Assembly (NCBI GenBank): GCA_022566895.1
Contig: JADFIA010000025.1
Span: 1 to 32,616 of the forward strand
Origin: Pseudomonadota bacterium
GTDB lineage: Bacteria > Pseudomonadota > Alphaproteobacteria > Sphingomonadales > SMXR01
Reading direction: 5' to 3'
Length of the DNA stretch: 32,616 bases
Positions 26,362 to 32,616 of this stretch are shown here, piece by piece. The translations under genes were made by a program, and so were the position numbers. The notes beneath the pieces are model-generated. The model worked only from the letters and a program-made list of their open reading frames with translations, was not told the origin of the DNA and ran no database searches. Positions within the stretch are counted from its first letter, which is position 1. Every line of letters starts with the position of its first letter.

Positions 26362-26391
26362 ATTGTAACATGGAACCACTATTCATTACAA
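26362..26391 (-). promoter_or_regulatory. Promoter of the DUF1326-DUF2182 pair
   Basis: On the minus strand TTGTAA (26386-26391) and TACAAT (26362-26367) are 18 bases apart. The -10 box is one base from consensus. It lies about 70 bases before the DUF1326 start codon in the 224-base divergent region. Confidence 0.5.
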
Positions 26392-26445
26392 AACCTGCTC
26401 CCGTTTCAGCTGGCCATAGTGATCGCCCTGCCAGTTCACCTGTTC

Positions 26446-26474
26446 TGGACAGTGGTAAAGCCGAGGCGTACACT
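26446..26474 (+). promoter_or_regulatory. Promoter of the plus-strand DUF1326 gene
   Basis: TGGACA (26446-26451) and TACACT (26469-26474) are separated by 17 bases. The predicted start is near 26481, about 40 bases before the ATG. The gene also has AGGAGG at 26505-26510. Confidence 0.55.
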
Positions 26475-26519
26475 TTTTCTGATACCAATCATATCGCAAG
26501 TCAGAGGAGGATTGACGGG

Positions 26520-27158
26520 ATGTCCGATCAATGGGTTCTCAACAGCGAGGTTTATGGAAACTGCAATTGCGCCGCCAATTGTGGCTGCCAGTTTAACTTG
26601 CCTACGACACATGGTTATTGCCAGTCGGTCTATGCCGGTATCGTTCTTGAAGGGCACTTCAACGGCACGCAACTTGGTGGCCTGAACTGGGCGGTTCTCT
26701 ACAAGTGGCCAGGTGAAATCGCGGACGGCAATGGCGAGCGCCAAATCGTCATCGACGAGCGCGCGGATGAAGCGCAACGGACTGCGCTTGAAACGATTAT
26801 TGCTGGTGAAGCCTGTGTTCCGCTGAGCAATGTTTACTCCGTTTACGGGACCAACTGCTCGGTATTTTTTGAGACCCTGTTCCTGCCGATCAGTCTCGAG
26901 ACGAATGCCGAGCTTAAAACCGCAAAGGTCGAAATACCGGGCATCTTGAAAGGTAGCGGTAAGCCGATCATCAATGAGTTCAGTGGTGAGCCGTTTAATG
27001 TCGCCCTGGCACGCTCGAGCGGCAGCGTCGAGTTTACCCACGCAGATATCATTCTGGGCCAGTCCTCGGTGACCGGTGATATCGAGATGGCGTTTGAAGA
27101 ATCATATGCAATGTTTTGCGTTCACCATTTCAATCAGGATGGACTGGTCCGAACCTAG
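26520..27158 (+). CDS. Second DUF1326 protein with CxC-x3-CxC motif
   Basis: A 212-residue soluble protein with the same cysteine layout as its divergent neighbour: C15, C17, C21 and C23 (GNCNCAANCGCQF) and C34 (HGYCQSVYAGIVLEGHF). Other DUF1326 features follow: LNWAVLYKWPGEI, RQIVIDERADEAQRTALETI and a long beta-rich C-terminal domain. The frame is open 50 codons further upstream, but AGGAGG nine bases before the ATG at 26520 and the family N-terminus fix the start. The two DUF1326 proteins differ strongly beyond the N-terminus, so they are not a recent duplication. Function unknown; metal or sulfur chemistry is a guess from the cysteines. Confidence 0.87.
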   Translation: MSDQWVLNSEVYGNCNCAANCGCQFNLPTTHGYCQSVYAGIVLEGHFNGTQLGGLNWAVLYKWPGEIADGNGERQIVIDERADEAQRTALETIIAGEACVPLSNVYSVYGTNCSVFFETLFLPISLETNAELKTAKVEIPGILKGSGKPIINEFSGEPFNVALARSSGSVEFTHADIILGQSSVTGDIEMAFEESYAMFCVHHFNQDGLVRT

Positions 27159-27206
27159 TGCAGGCTCGTCGTCCTGTCTGGACGATCCTCAGTTTTTGGC
27201 CTGCAT

Positions 27207-27240
27207 AATGTCTGCTTTTGGCTAAAAGCGGACTCTTTTC
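27207..27240 (-). repeat. Right copy of the 34-base inverted repeat
   Basis: Begins AATGTCTGCTTTTGGC and ends AAAAGCGGACTCTTTTC. It is the reverse complement of 24822-24855 except for a few bases in the loop. As a hairpin (GTCTGCTTTT/AAAAGCGGAC) it may also act as a transcription stop for the second DUF1326 gene, which ends 48 bases before it. Confidence 0.8.
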
Positions 27241-27301
27241 AGGGCCAGCCTTGCCTTTGATGTCGGACTAGGATTGTGGCCCCTTTGCCGCGCGTTGCAT
27301 C

Positions 27302-27325
27302 AATGTCTGCTTCCCGACCAAAGCG
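27302..27325. repeat. Degenerate third copy of the palindromic repeat
   Basis: AATGTCTGCTTCCCGACCAAAGCG shares the first arm of the 34-base repeat (AATGTCTGCTT) and part of the second (AAAGCG), with a different loop. It ends directly at the stop codon of the DUF418 fragment, fitting the idea of a dispersed palindromic element. Confidence 0.5.
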
Positions 27326-28009
27326 CTAATTGCGAAACTTTTGTACCCCCCCGTAGGTCAGGCTTCGCCACAGCCACTCCATCGGCCCGAAACGGAAATA
27401 GCGCAGCCATAGGGCACTCATCGTCATCTGTGCGGCAAAAATGACCACCGCCAGAGCTGTCCAGTGCAGGGGTCCCATTGTTTCCATCAGACCGAGGCCG
27501 ACGCCGTAAAATACCGAGACGCCGACAAGCGTCTGGCCAAGATAGTTGGTGAGAGCCATGCGGCCGACGGGAGCCAGCGCGCTCAATGGCCGCTCCCATG
27601 CCGGCCGCCGCAAAAGCAGTGTGAAGCCGGCCGCGTAGGCCAGTCCCAGCGGCACGACACCTAAAGCGTAGAAGACCGCTTGCGCGAGGCCCAAGCCGGA
27701 AATCGGCCAGGTCCCGCCGCTTTCCATCAGAGTGGACAACACCAGGTTCGCCGGCAGTCCCACGGCCAGTCCAACTACGAATAGATGCCGCAAAAGCTTG
27801 ATATCGTCCAGCAATGCCCCCTTCTCGATGCGCCTGCCCGCCCACAGCCCGATCAGGAACATGCCAAACACCTTAAACATTCGGCCCTCGAATACGAAAT
27901 CGCCGATGCGCATGAAGGCCGAAAGAAGCTCTTCTCGTGTGTTCACCTGCCTCAAGTCATCGAGGTAGCTCTGCTTCATCCTTGCCTCTGGCACTGCTCT
28001 TCGCCTCAA
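27326..28009 (-). pseudogene. DUF418 membrane protein, N-terminal half missing
   Basis: The 227-residue frame (or 217 from the ATG at 27979) matches the C-terminal half of DUF418/YeiB-like proteins: EGRMFKVFGMFLIGLWAGR, ALAPVGRMALTNYLGQTL and the closing WLRYFRFGPMEWLWRSLTYG are family features. Full members are about 400 residues and start with four or five membrane helices (SLDxLRGxALLGI) that are absent here in all frames. The break lies at or just beyond about 28000, exactly where gene content changes. It can be a pseudogene, an island border or an assembly join. Function of the family is not known beyond a membrane location. Confidence 0.75.
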
Positions 28010-28092
28010 GCATAGCCGCGCCCCACTGGCCGCCTGGCTTGCCCTCCCCCAGCTGAGGGTGGCGCCACTGAGCCACGAGCCCCTGCGACCCC

Positions 28093-28536
28093 CTACCTCG
28101 GCTTCTCACCGCGGGGGAGCAACCGAACTTCGACACCCCGAGCCAGATCCTTCGACAGCTGCTGGGCGAACTCACGACCGTGGGCCGTAGAGCCAAAAGT
28201 CGCGGCCGCAGGCGACTGAACGACGGCCCGGTCACCTGACACAGAAACCAGCAGCACCGACAGGCCGTTCGGCAGGAAGCGCCAGTCCCCATGCCGGGCG
28301 AGCCGCTCGGCTTCCTCCGCCGCGGCGAGCTTGGCGACGTGTTGCCGCACGACGCCGGCGGTCGGATCGTTCAGGTGCACGCGGACCCGGTTGGCCAGCT
28401 CCGAGGTCATCGGATGGGGCGGCAAGCGGTCCAGATAGGCCAGCACATCGTGCAACAGCTGGTCAGCGGCGGCGTGCACGGCGGCCGTCGTGTAGGGGTC
28501 CGGGGCGTACTCCCTGGCGCGAGGTTCAGTGCCCAT
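28093..28536 (-). CDS. Hypothetical protein
   Basis: A 147-residue protein I do not recognise. It is mostly helical and Ala-rich for the first 90 residues, followed by a probable beta hairpin (NGLSVLLVSVSGDRAVVQS) and a basic C-terminus. No signal peptide or membrane segment. It starts nine bases after a small ribbon-helix-helix-like gene, so the two look like one operon. Coding potential is supported only by length, start codon and spacing. Confidence 0.45.
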   Translation of the reverse strand: MGTEPRAREYAPDPYTTAAVHAAADQLLHDVLAYLDRLPPHPMTSELANRVRVHLNDPTAGVVRQHVAKLAAAEEAERLARHGDWRFLPNGLSVLLVSVSGDRAVVQSPAAATFGSTAHGREFAQQLSKDLARGVEVRLLPRGEKPR

Positions 28537-28545
28537 GCAGTTCCA

Positions 28546-28758
28546 TCAATGGCGCGAGGCGGTTGGCGGCTCTGACGAAGACGAGAGCAGCTTCTTCAAG
28601 GCATCAGTGACCCAGGCCGACCGGTTCGTCGTCTCGGGCGGCGACTGCATGGCTACCTCACGAACCCGCGCGCGCGCTTTGTCCAACCCACCTTCCCTCT
28701 GGGCCAGGTCCTCGAGCAGCGTCCTCCCGATGCTCACGGCCGTGCGCTGGCCGTTCAC
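28546..28758 (-). CDS. Small ribbon-helix-helix-like protein
   Basis: A 70-residue product from a GTG start. VNGQRTAVSIGRTLLEDLAQ reads like the strand and first helix of a ribbon-helix-helix DNA-binding domain, and NRSAWVTDALKKLL like the second helix. The frame remains open for 19 codons upstream (including KPVYVRV, which extends the strand) back to a TGA, without an ATG, so the true start is unclear. Followed closely by the hypothetical gene at 28093-28536, a layout seen in autoregulated pairs such as toxin-antitoxin operons, but the partner resembles no toxin I know. Confidence 0.45.
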   Translation of the reverse strand: MNGQRTAVSIGRTLLEDLAQREGGLDKARARVREVAMQSPPETTNRSAWVTDALKKLLSSSSEPPTASRH

Positions 28759-28830
28759 TCGGACGTAGACGGGCTTCGTCGCGCGCTGCTGCAGGAGCTG
28801 GCGACGTTGCAGTCAGGCTCCAAACGGCGA

Positions 28831-29028
28831 ATGCTTCAGAGGCGCTACAAGAAATTCAGGAAGATGGGCGAGTACAGCTCTCACTTCAGGGCCGCCGTCA
28901 CTCGCGAGGTCGCGACCCTTCAGGGCCGCATGAAACACATCGTCAGGCGCCGGTCGCGAAAAGCCATCGAGAACGGCGACCTTGACGACCTCATGGCCAC
29001 TCTCCCGGAGCAGACCACGACGGGCTAG
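28831..29028 (+). CDS. Possible small basic hypothetical protein
   Basis: An ATG-initiated frame of 65 residues, strongly basic and apparently helical (RRYKKFRKMGEYSSHFRAAV). It is divergent from the ribbon-helix-helix-like gene. No family is recognised, and the opposite strand is also open over most of it, so it may not be a real gene. Confidence 0.25.
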   Translation: MLQRRYKKFRKMGEYSSHFRAAVTREVATLQGRMKHIVRRRSRKAIENGDLDDLMATLPEQTTTG

Positions 29029-29068
29029 CCTGGCCGAGCGCCTCCCTGTTGGCACGTGACCCTCCGCT

Positions 29069-29228
29069 GACCCTGAGCTTGCCGAGGGTCTCTCGGACAA
29101 GCTTGCGCTCCCCTCACCTCAATCCTCTTCCTCAGGGAGAGGAGGCCCTTAGGCCCACGCAGGCTTTGTCGAAGGGTGCGCTGTGGGGAGTGGCTGGTTC
29201 GACAGCCTCACCATGCGCGGGTGGGCCA
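29069..29228. repeat. Patch of decayed dispersed repeats
   Basis: Contains GACCCT/AGGGTC arms around GAGCTTGCCG (29069-29090), a CCTCTTCC/GGAGAGG-type hairpin (29124-29145), a CTTTGTCGAAGGG stretch (29164-29176) and GGTTCGACAGCCTCACCATGCGCGG-type sequence starting at 29197. These resemble the common CCCTGAGCTTGTCGAAGGG-type intergenic repeats of Chloroflexota and other environmental genomes. No gene was recognised between 29029 and 29314. Confidence 0.5.
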
Positions 29229-29314
29229 CGCCAAGGTTGCCGCTTGTCTGGAGTCGGCCTCGAGGCGCTATTAAGGTTGAGCCACGGGTTACCCCTACCA
29301 GGGACGGCAGGGGC

Positions 29315-29962
29315 TTATGCTTTGCGCCCGACGCTAAGCACCCCACCGTGCGGGCCGCGGCTCGCCTCGAAGGCCCCGATCTTGTCCTCTTGCTCCAAGA
29401 CCAGATCGATCTCGTCCTGGCCGTTCAGCAGCGAGTGGCGGCGGAACTCGTGCGTGTCGGGGTCGTCGTGCATGACGAAGGGGATGTTGAGGCCCTCATC
29501 GCCGGTCTCGGTGATGCGGCAGTGCTCCAGGTCCACCGTGAGGCGGTATCCTGGCTGAGCCTGGGCCTTCTCCATGATCTCCCGGACCTGAGCCTCGGGC
29601 AGGATGACGGGCGCTATGCCGTTCTCGAAGCAGTTCTTGTGGAAGATGTCCGCGAAGCTTGGAGCGATGATGGCCCGAATGCCGTAGTCGAGCAGCGCCC
29701 AGGGCGCATGCTCCCGCGATGAGCCGGCGCCGAAGTTTCGCCCCGCCACCAGAATCGACGTGTTCTCGTACCCCGGTTTGTTCAGGATGAAGTCGGGATT
29801 GGGTGACCCGTCGGCGTTCAGCCTCCAGGTGTAGAAGAGGAACTGCCCGAATCCGGTCCTCTCGATGCGCTTCAGGAACTGGGCGGGGATGATCTGGTCG
29901 GTGTCGACGTTGACGCGGTCCAACGGGGCGACGACGCCGCTAACCCTTACGAACGGTTCCAT
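29315..29962 (-). CDS. leuD: 3-isopropylmalate dehydratase small subunit
   Basis: Small subunit (215 residues) of isopropylmalate isomerase in leucine synthesis. DRVNVDTDQIIPAQFLK near the N-terminus and the swivelling-domain loop AGRNFGAGSSREHAPWAL (about 73-90) are diagnostic, followed by FADIFHKNCFENGIAPV. Length agrees with the bacterial LeuD group. It begins 29 bases after leuC. The C-terminal tail (about residues 195-215) is less conserved. leuA and leuB are not in the window. Confidence 0.95.
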   Translation of the reverse strand: MEPFVRVSGVVAPLDRVNVDTDQIIPAQFLKRIERTGFGQFLFYTWRLNADGSPNPDFILNKPGYENTSILVAGRNFGAGSSREHAPWALLDYGIRAIIAPSFADIFHKNCFENGIAPVILPEAQVREIMEKAQAQPGYRLTVDLEHCRITETGDEGLNIPFVMHDDPDTHEFRRHSLLNGQDEIDLVLEQEDKIGAFEASRGPHGGVLSVGRKA

Positions 29963-29991
29963 GATGAGTCACTCCTGACCTGATAAAAGCA

Positions 29992-31392
29992 TCACCACTC
30001 CCGTATGTCCACGAAGTGGCCGGCGATGGCCGCGGCCGCGGCCATCTGGGGGCTGACCAGGTGGGTCCGTCCGCCCTTGCCTTGCCGGCCCTCGAAGTTA
30101 CGGTTCGACGTCGAGGCACAGCGCTCGCCGGGCTGAAGGACGTCAGGGTTCATCCCGAGGCACATCGAGCAGCCGGCCTCCCGCCAGTCGAAGCCAGCGT
30201 CCTTGAAGATTCCATCCAGCCCCTCGTCCTCAGCCTGTCGTTTGATGGCGTTCGATCCCGGCACGACCATTGCGTAGACCCGATCGGCGACCTTGCGGCC
30301 CTTGACCACCTCGGCCGCTGCCCTCAGGTCTTCGATCCGCGAGTTGGTGCACGAGCCCAGGAAGACGCGGTCGATCTGGACCTCCTCGATCGGCGTGTCT
30401 GGCTCCAAGTCCATGTAGGTCAGAGCTCGCTCCGCCGCCTCTCTGTCACCGGGGTCCTCGAAGGACGCCGGATCGGGCACCCTCCCCGTCACCGGGGCTA
30501 CCATGCCTGGATTGGTCCCCCAGGTCACGAAGGGCTCGAGGGCGGCGGCGTCGATATGCACTACCGTATCGTACTTGGCGCCAGGGTCTGTGGGGAGCGC
30601 GCGCCACTCCTCGACGGCCGCGTCGAAGTCGTCGCCCTGAGGCACGTTGGGCCGGCCCCGCATGTAGTCGAAGGTGGTGTCGTCCGGCGCGACCATTCCT
30701 GCCCGGGCGCCGGCTTCGATGGACATGTTGCACACCGTCATGCGCCCCTCCATCGATAGGGAACGGATCGCCTCTCCCGTATACTCGATGGCGTAGCCCC
30801 GGGCCCCATCGATCCCGATTCGACCGATGATTCCCAGAATCACATCCTTTGCCGTCACTCCTTGGGGCAGAGCGCCGATGAGCCGCATCTCCATGGTTTT
30901 CAGCCTGGCCTGCACGATGCACTGGGTCGCCAGGACGTGCTCCACCTGGGTGGTCCCGATGGCCATGGCAATGGCCCCGAAGGCCCCATGGGTAGAGGTG
31001 TGGCTGTCTCCGCAAACGATTACTTGACCCGGCTGTGTATAACCCAACTGGGGGCCTATGATATGAACGATGCCCTGGCCTTCGCTGTGAATATCGTAGA
31101 AGAGCAGATCGAACTCTTTGGCGTTGCGCTGCATGGTGTCGATCTGCTTCTGTGCGATGGGGTCATCGGTAGGTCTGGAGCGCTCCCAGGTAGGGATAGA
31201 ATGGTCGATGGTGGCCAGTGTCAGCTCGGGCCGACGGACCCGTCGCCCGGCCAGCCGCAGCCCCTCGAAAGCCTGAGGAGAGGTGACCTCGTGGACCAGG
31301 TGCAGGTCTACATAGACCATGGCATCCTGGCCCGGCTCCTGGTGCACCAGGTGCGCATCCCAGATCTTTTCGAACATCGTCTTTGGGGGCAT
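29992..31392 (-). CDS. leuC: 3-isopropylmalate dehydratase large subunit
   Basis: Aconitase-fold subunit of 466 residues, interconverting 2- and 3-isopropylmalate. The [4Fe-4S] ligands C348 (FLGSCTNSR), C408 and C411 (CSMCLGMN) occur at almost the same positions as in E. coli Leu[15 protein letters not shown] and TNPGMVAPV are also present. A GAGG ribosome site lies eight bases before the ATG. It forms an operon with leuD and is divergent from the MaoC-like genes. The protein differs in style from the proteobacterial block and reminds me of Chloroflexota or actinobacterial LeuC, an impression that needs a tree. Confidence 0.96.
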   Translation of the reverse strand: MPPKTMFEKIWDAHLVHQEPGQDAMVYVDLHLVHEVTSPQAFEGLRLAGRRVRRPELTLATIDHSIPTWERSRPTDDPIAQKQIDTMQRNAKEFDLLFYDIHSEGQGIVHIIGPQLGYTQPGQVIVCGDSHTSTHGAFGAIAMAIGTTQVEHVLATQCIVQARLKTMEMRLIGALPQGVTAKDVILGIIGRIGIDGARGYAIEYTGEAIRSLSMEGRMTVCNMSIEAGARAGMVAPDDTTFDYMRGRPNVPQGDDFDAAVEEWRALPTDPGAKYDTVVHIDAAALEPFVTWGTNPGMVAPVTGRVPDPASFEDPGDREAAERALTYMDLEPDTPIEEVQIDRVFLGSCTNSRIEDLRAAAEVVKGRKVADRVYAMVVPGSNAIKRQAEDEGLDGIFKDAGFDWREAGCSMCLGMNPDVLQPGERCASTSNRNFEGRQGKGGRTHLVSPQMAAAAAIAGHFVDIREW

Positions 31393-31478
31393 GTGAAAAA
31401 CCTCGCTGACAGGGCCTGGGGCCAGGCCGATGGGTTAGTTTGTCCCTGGGACTCGTATCCTTTTCCAGGGCGCCAGTA

Positions 31479-31487
31479 ATTATAACA
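31479..31487 (-). promoter_or_regulatory. Extended -10 element of the leuCD operon
   Basis: On the minus strand the sequence reads TGTTATAAT: a perfect TATAAT preceded by an extended TGn. No good -35 box is seen upstream, which is acceptable for extended -10 promoters. It would give a leader of roughly 80 bases before leuC. Confidence 0.5.
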
Positions 31488-31621
31488 GAGGCCCACTGCC
31501 CCAGGAGCGATCCCCGATCCTGATTTCTTCCCCGCCTACGATCGGGGCGAAAGGCCACCAATCACCGATAGATCGATAAAAAATCGGAGGCCTGGGTCGT
31601 CAGAGAAAAGGGCGGGAATTC

Positions 31622-31651
31622 TTGACACCCCAATAGGATTTCATGTACACT
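31622..31651 (+). promoter_or_regulatory. Promoter of the tandem MaoC-like genes
   Basis: A perfect TTGACA (31622-31627) is followed after 18 bases by TACACT (31646-31651), with TG directly before the -10 box. The predicted leader is about 165 bases long. Confidence 0.65.
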
Positions 31652-31824
31652 TCTCGACGGTTTGCGACCGCCTGTGAAGGCACTCAAACCCTCTGGGCCC
31701 GGCCATTGTAAACCGTGTCTTATCGAAGACCTCATCGCTCGGGTGGGAGCGATTGGAGGCAGACCAGGGGACCCGGGGCGCGAGGTTTCGATAGACGCCA
31801 TCAGACTACTATGGGGAGGAGCTA

Positions 31825-32274
31825 GTGGCAGAGCAGGCCCTCATCACCGATAAGATGAAGAAGGCCGTCGGCGTGCCTTCTGAACCCATCACCTACGACA
31901 TCGAGCAGGGACTCATCAGGCAGTTCGCCCAGGCCATCGGCGACCCAAGCCCCCAGTGGCAAGACGAGGTGAAGGCGCGCAAGACCCACAAAGGCGGTAT
32001 TGTGGCCCCGCCCACATTCCTCAGGACATGTAACGCCAAAGAGTTGGACGAACTGATATTTCCAGTGACCAGAGGCCTCGATGGTGGCAGCGAGTGGGAG
32101 TATTTCGTTCCTATACGCCCCGGTGACTCCATAACCGTAACCCAGAAGATAGACAGTTTCACAGAGAAACACGGTAGGCTGGGGGCCATGCTCATCGAGG
32201 CCAGAGAGGTCTCTTATCTCAATCAACTCGGCGAGCTGGTAGCCACTCAAAAGATAATCGGCATCTACTATTGA
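31825..32274 (+). CDS. MaoC/FAS1-like dehydratase-domain protein
   Basis: A 149-residue single hot-dog-fold protein of the MaoC N-terminal (FAS1-like dehydratase) type. YDIEQGLIRQFAQAIGDPSPQW followed by GGIVAPPTFLR is the characteristic N-terminal block, and GGSEWEYFVPIRPGDSITV the strand that precedes the substrate channel. Such proteins form hydratase/dehydratase complexes acting on acyl-CoA compounds, commonly as pairs of small subunits. GTG start with GGAGGA four bases upstream. It is followed 44 bases later by a paralogue. Substrate unknown. Confidence 0.88.
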   Translation: MAEQALITDKMKKAVGVPSEPITYDIEQGLIRQFAQAIGDPSPQWQDEVKARKTHKGGIVAPPTFLRTCNAKELDELIFPVTRGLDGGSEWEYFVPIRPGDSITVTQKIDSFTEKHGRLGAMLIEAREVSYLNQLGELVATQKIIGIYY

Positions 32275-32318
32275 GTACGGCTTCGACGCGGCCCAGAAAC
32301 CAATGAGAGGTAGCATCC

Positions 32319-32616
32319 ATGGCCCAAGACTCTAAGTTTGAGGAAATGAAAAAGCTGATAGGCGTAAAGACAAAGCCTGTCGAGTATCTTGTGGAGAAGG
32401 GGCACATCCGCCGTTTCGCCGAAGCCATCGGCGATGCCAACCCGTTGTGGCAGGACGAATCCAACGCCCGCCAGACTCCGTATGGCGGCATCATCGCCCC
32501 TCCCACTTTCACACGGGCATTTCTGCCCAGCGATGAAGATGACAGCGAGCCCCGGGACACATCGGACCGGGTCCTGGACGGCGGCAGCGAGTACGAGTTC
32601 TTCGGCCCCATCAAGG
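32319..32616 (+). CDS. Second MaoC/FAS1-like dehydratase-domain protein, cut by the window edge
   Basis: The first 99 codons of a gene paralogous to its upstream neighbour. KGHIRRFAEAIGDANPLWQDE, GGIIAPPTF and LDGGSEYEFFGPI align with the matching blocks of the first protein, with an extra acidic insert (SDEDDSEP) before the last block. GAGAGG precedes the ATG by eight bases. The two are likely subunits of one enzyme or parts of one acyl-CoA pathway. Confidence 0.85.
   Translation, partial: MAQDSKFEEMKKLIGVKTKPVEYLVEKGHIRRFAEAIGDANPLWQDESNARQTPYGGIIAPPTFTRAFLPSDEDDSEPRDTSDRVLDGGSEYEFFGPIK

Larger units (their letters stand above)
24822..27240. mobile_element. Candidate 2.4 kb cassette bounded by inverted repeats
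   Basis: Two near-identical 34-base sequences in inverted orientation bound a segment carrying only the DUF2182 gene and the two DUF1326 genes. The same end of each repeat faces outward. There is no transposase and no clear target-site duplication (left flank GAAGC, right flank AGGGC). It could be a non-autonomous transposable unit, a recombination product between dispersed palindromic repeats, or chance placement of intergenic REP-like elements. Confidence 0.35.
31393..31824. other. Divergent control region between leuC and the MaoC-like genes
   Basis: No gene is evident in these 432 bases. Hairpins in the leuC leader include CCCTGG/CCAGGG arms and GGCCTGG/CCAGGCC arms (about 31413-31428). 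A CCGAT/ATCGG pair flanks an A-rich loop at 31565-31587. Promoter-like sequences point both ways. The leader shows no run of leucine codons and no recognisable T-box. Confidence 0.5.

Noticed and set aside
24822-27240. A complete insertion sequence
   Set aside because: There is no transposase gene, and no target-site duplication can be seen at the outer ends of the inverted repeats.
31393-31478. Leucine attenuator or T-box ahead of leuC
   Set aside because: No leader peptide with clustered leucine codons and no T-box core were found; the hairpins are not followed by a T run at the right place.

Overview
The window carries a dense nucleobase-catabolism locus of an alphaproteobacterium-like genome (about 1-23.7 kb). 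It is followed by a disturbed accessory stretch (23.8-28.0 kb) and then by genes that look as if they come from another lineage, perhaps Chloroflexota (28.1-32.6 kb). The assignment to a proteobacterium rests on gene content: an Oar-like TonB-dependent receptor, a PuuD-type cytochrome-c-linked urate hydroxylase, PreTA, and a RutR-type regulator. No rRNA, tRNA, CRISPR array or transposase gene was recognised.

Purine block (95-13480). A minus-strand operon reads uraH-xdhA-xdhB-puuD-guaD, with overlaps or gaps of at most 18 bases. A divergent plus-strand operon reads puuE-uraD-M20 hydrolase. Together they take guanine to xanthine, urate, 5-hydroxyisourate, OHCU, allantoin and allantoate. No classical allantoicase or ureidoglycolate lyase is present; an M20 hydrolase of unknown substrate sits where the next step is expected. 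Downstream of guaD lies a large TonB-dependent receptor on the same strand, after a 456-base intergenic region that holds an intrinsic terminator.

Pyrimidine block (13477-22762). A minus-strand operon preT-preA-amidohydrolase-NCS1 transporter-hydA-aminotransferase encodes the whole reductive pathway: uracil/thymine to dihydropyrimidine, to N-carbamoyl-beta-amino acid, to beta-amino acid, to semialdehyde. A RutR-family TetR regulator is divergent from it. A secreted S1/P1 nuclease follows rutR. The main unifying observation is that three RutR-like palindromes (related to TTGACCAnnTGGTCAA) sit in the three control regions: before preT, between uraH and puuE, and upstream of the TonB receptor. 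This suggests one regulon for scavenging nucleic-acid bases, including outer-membrane uptake.

Accessory stretch (23780-28009). A phosphofructokinase gene lacks its 5' part. It is followed by a cluster of ACAGGGAA palindromes, then by a 2.4 kb cassette bounded by a 34-base inverted repeat pair. The cassette carries one DUF2182 membrane protein and two divergent DUF1326 proteins, both with a CxC-x3-CxC cysteine motif. This is the best candidate here for a poorly described system, probably metal related. A DUF418 gene missing its N-terminal half ends the stretch.

Right end (28093-32616). Two small minus-strand genes (one ribbon-helix-helix-like), a decayed repeat patch, leuC-leuD on the minus strand, and two tandem MaoC/FAS1-like dehydratase genes on the plus strand, the second cut by the window edge. 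The change of style at about 28.0 kb could be a real island border or an assembly chimera; the sequence alone cannot decide.
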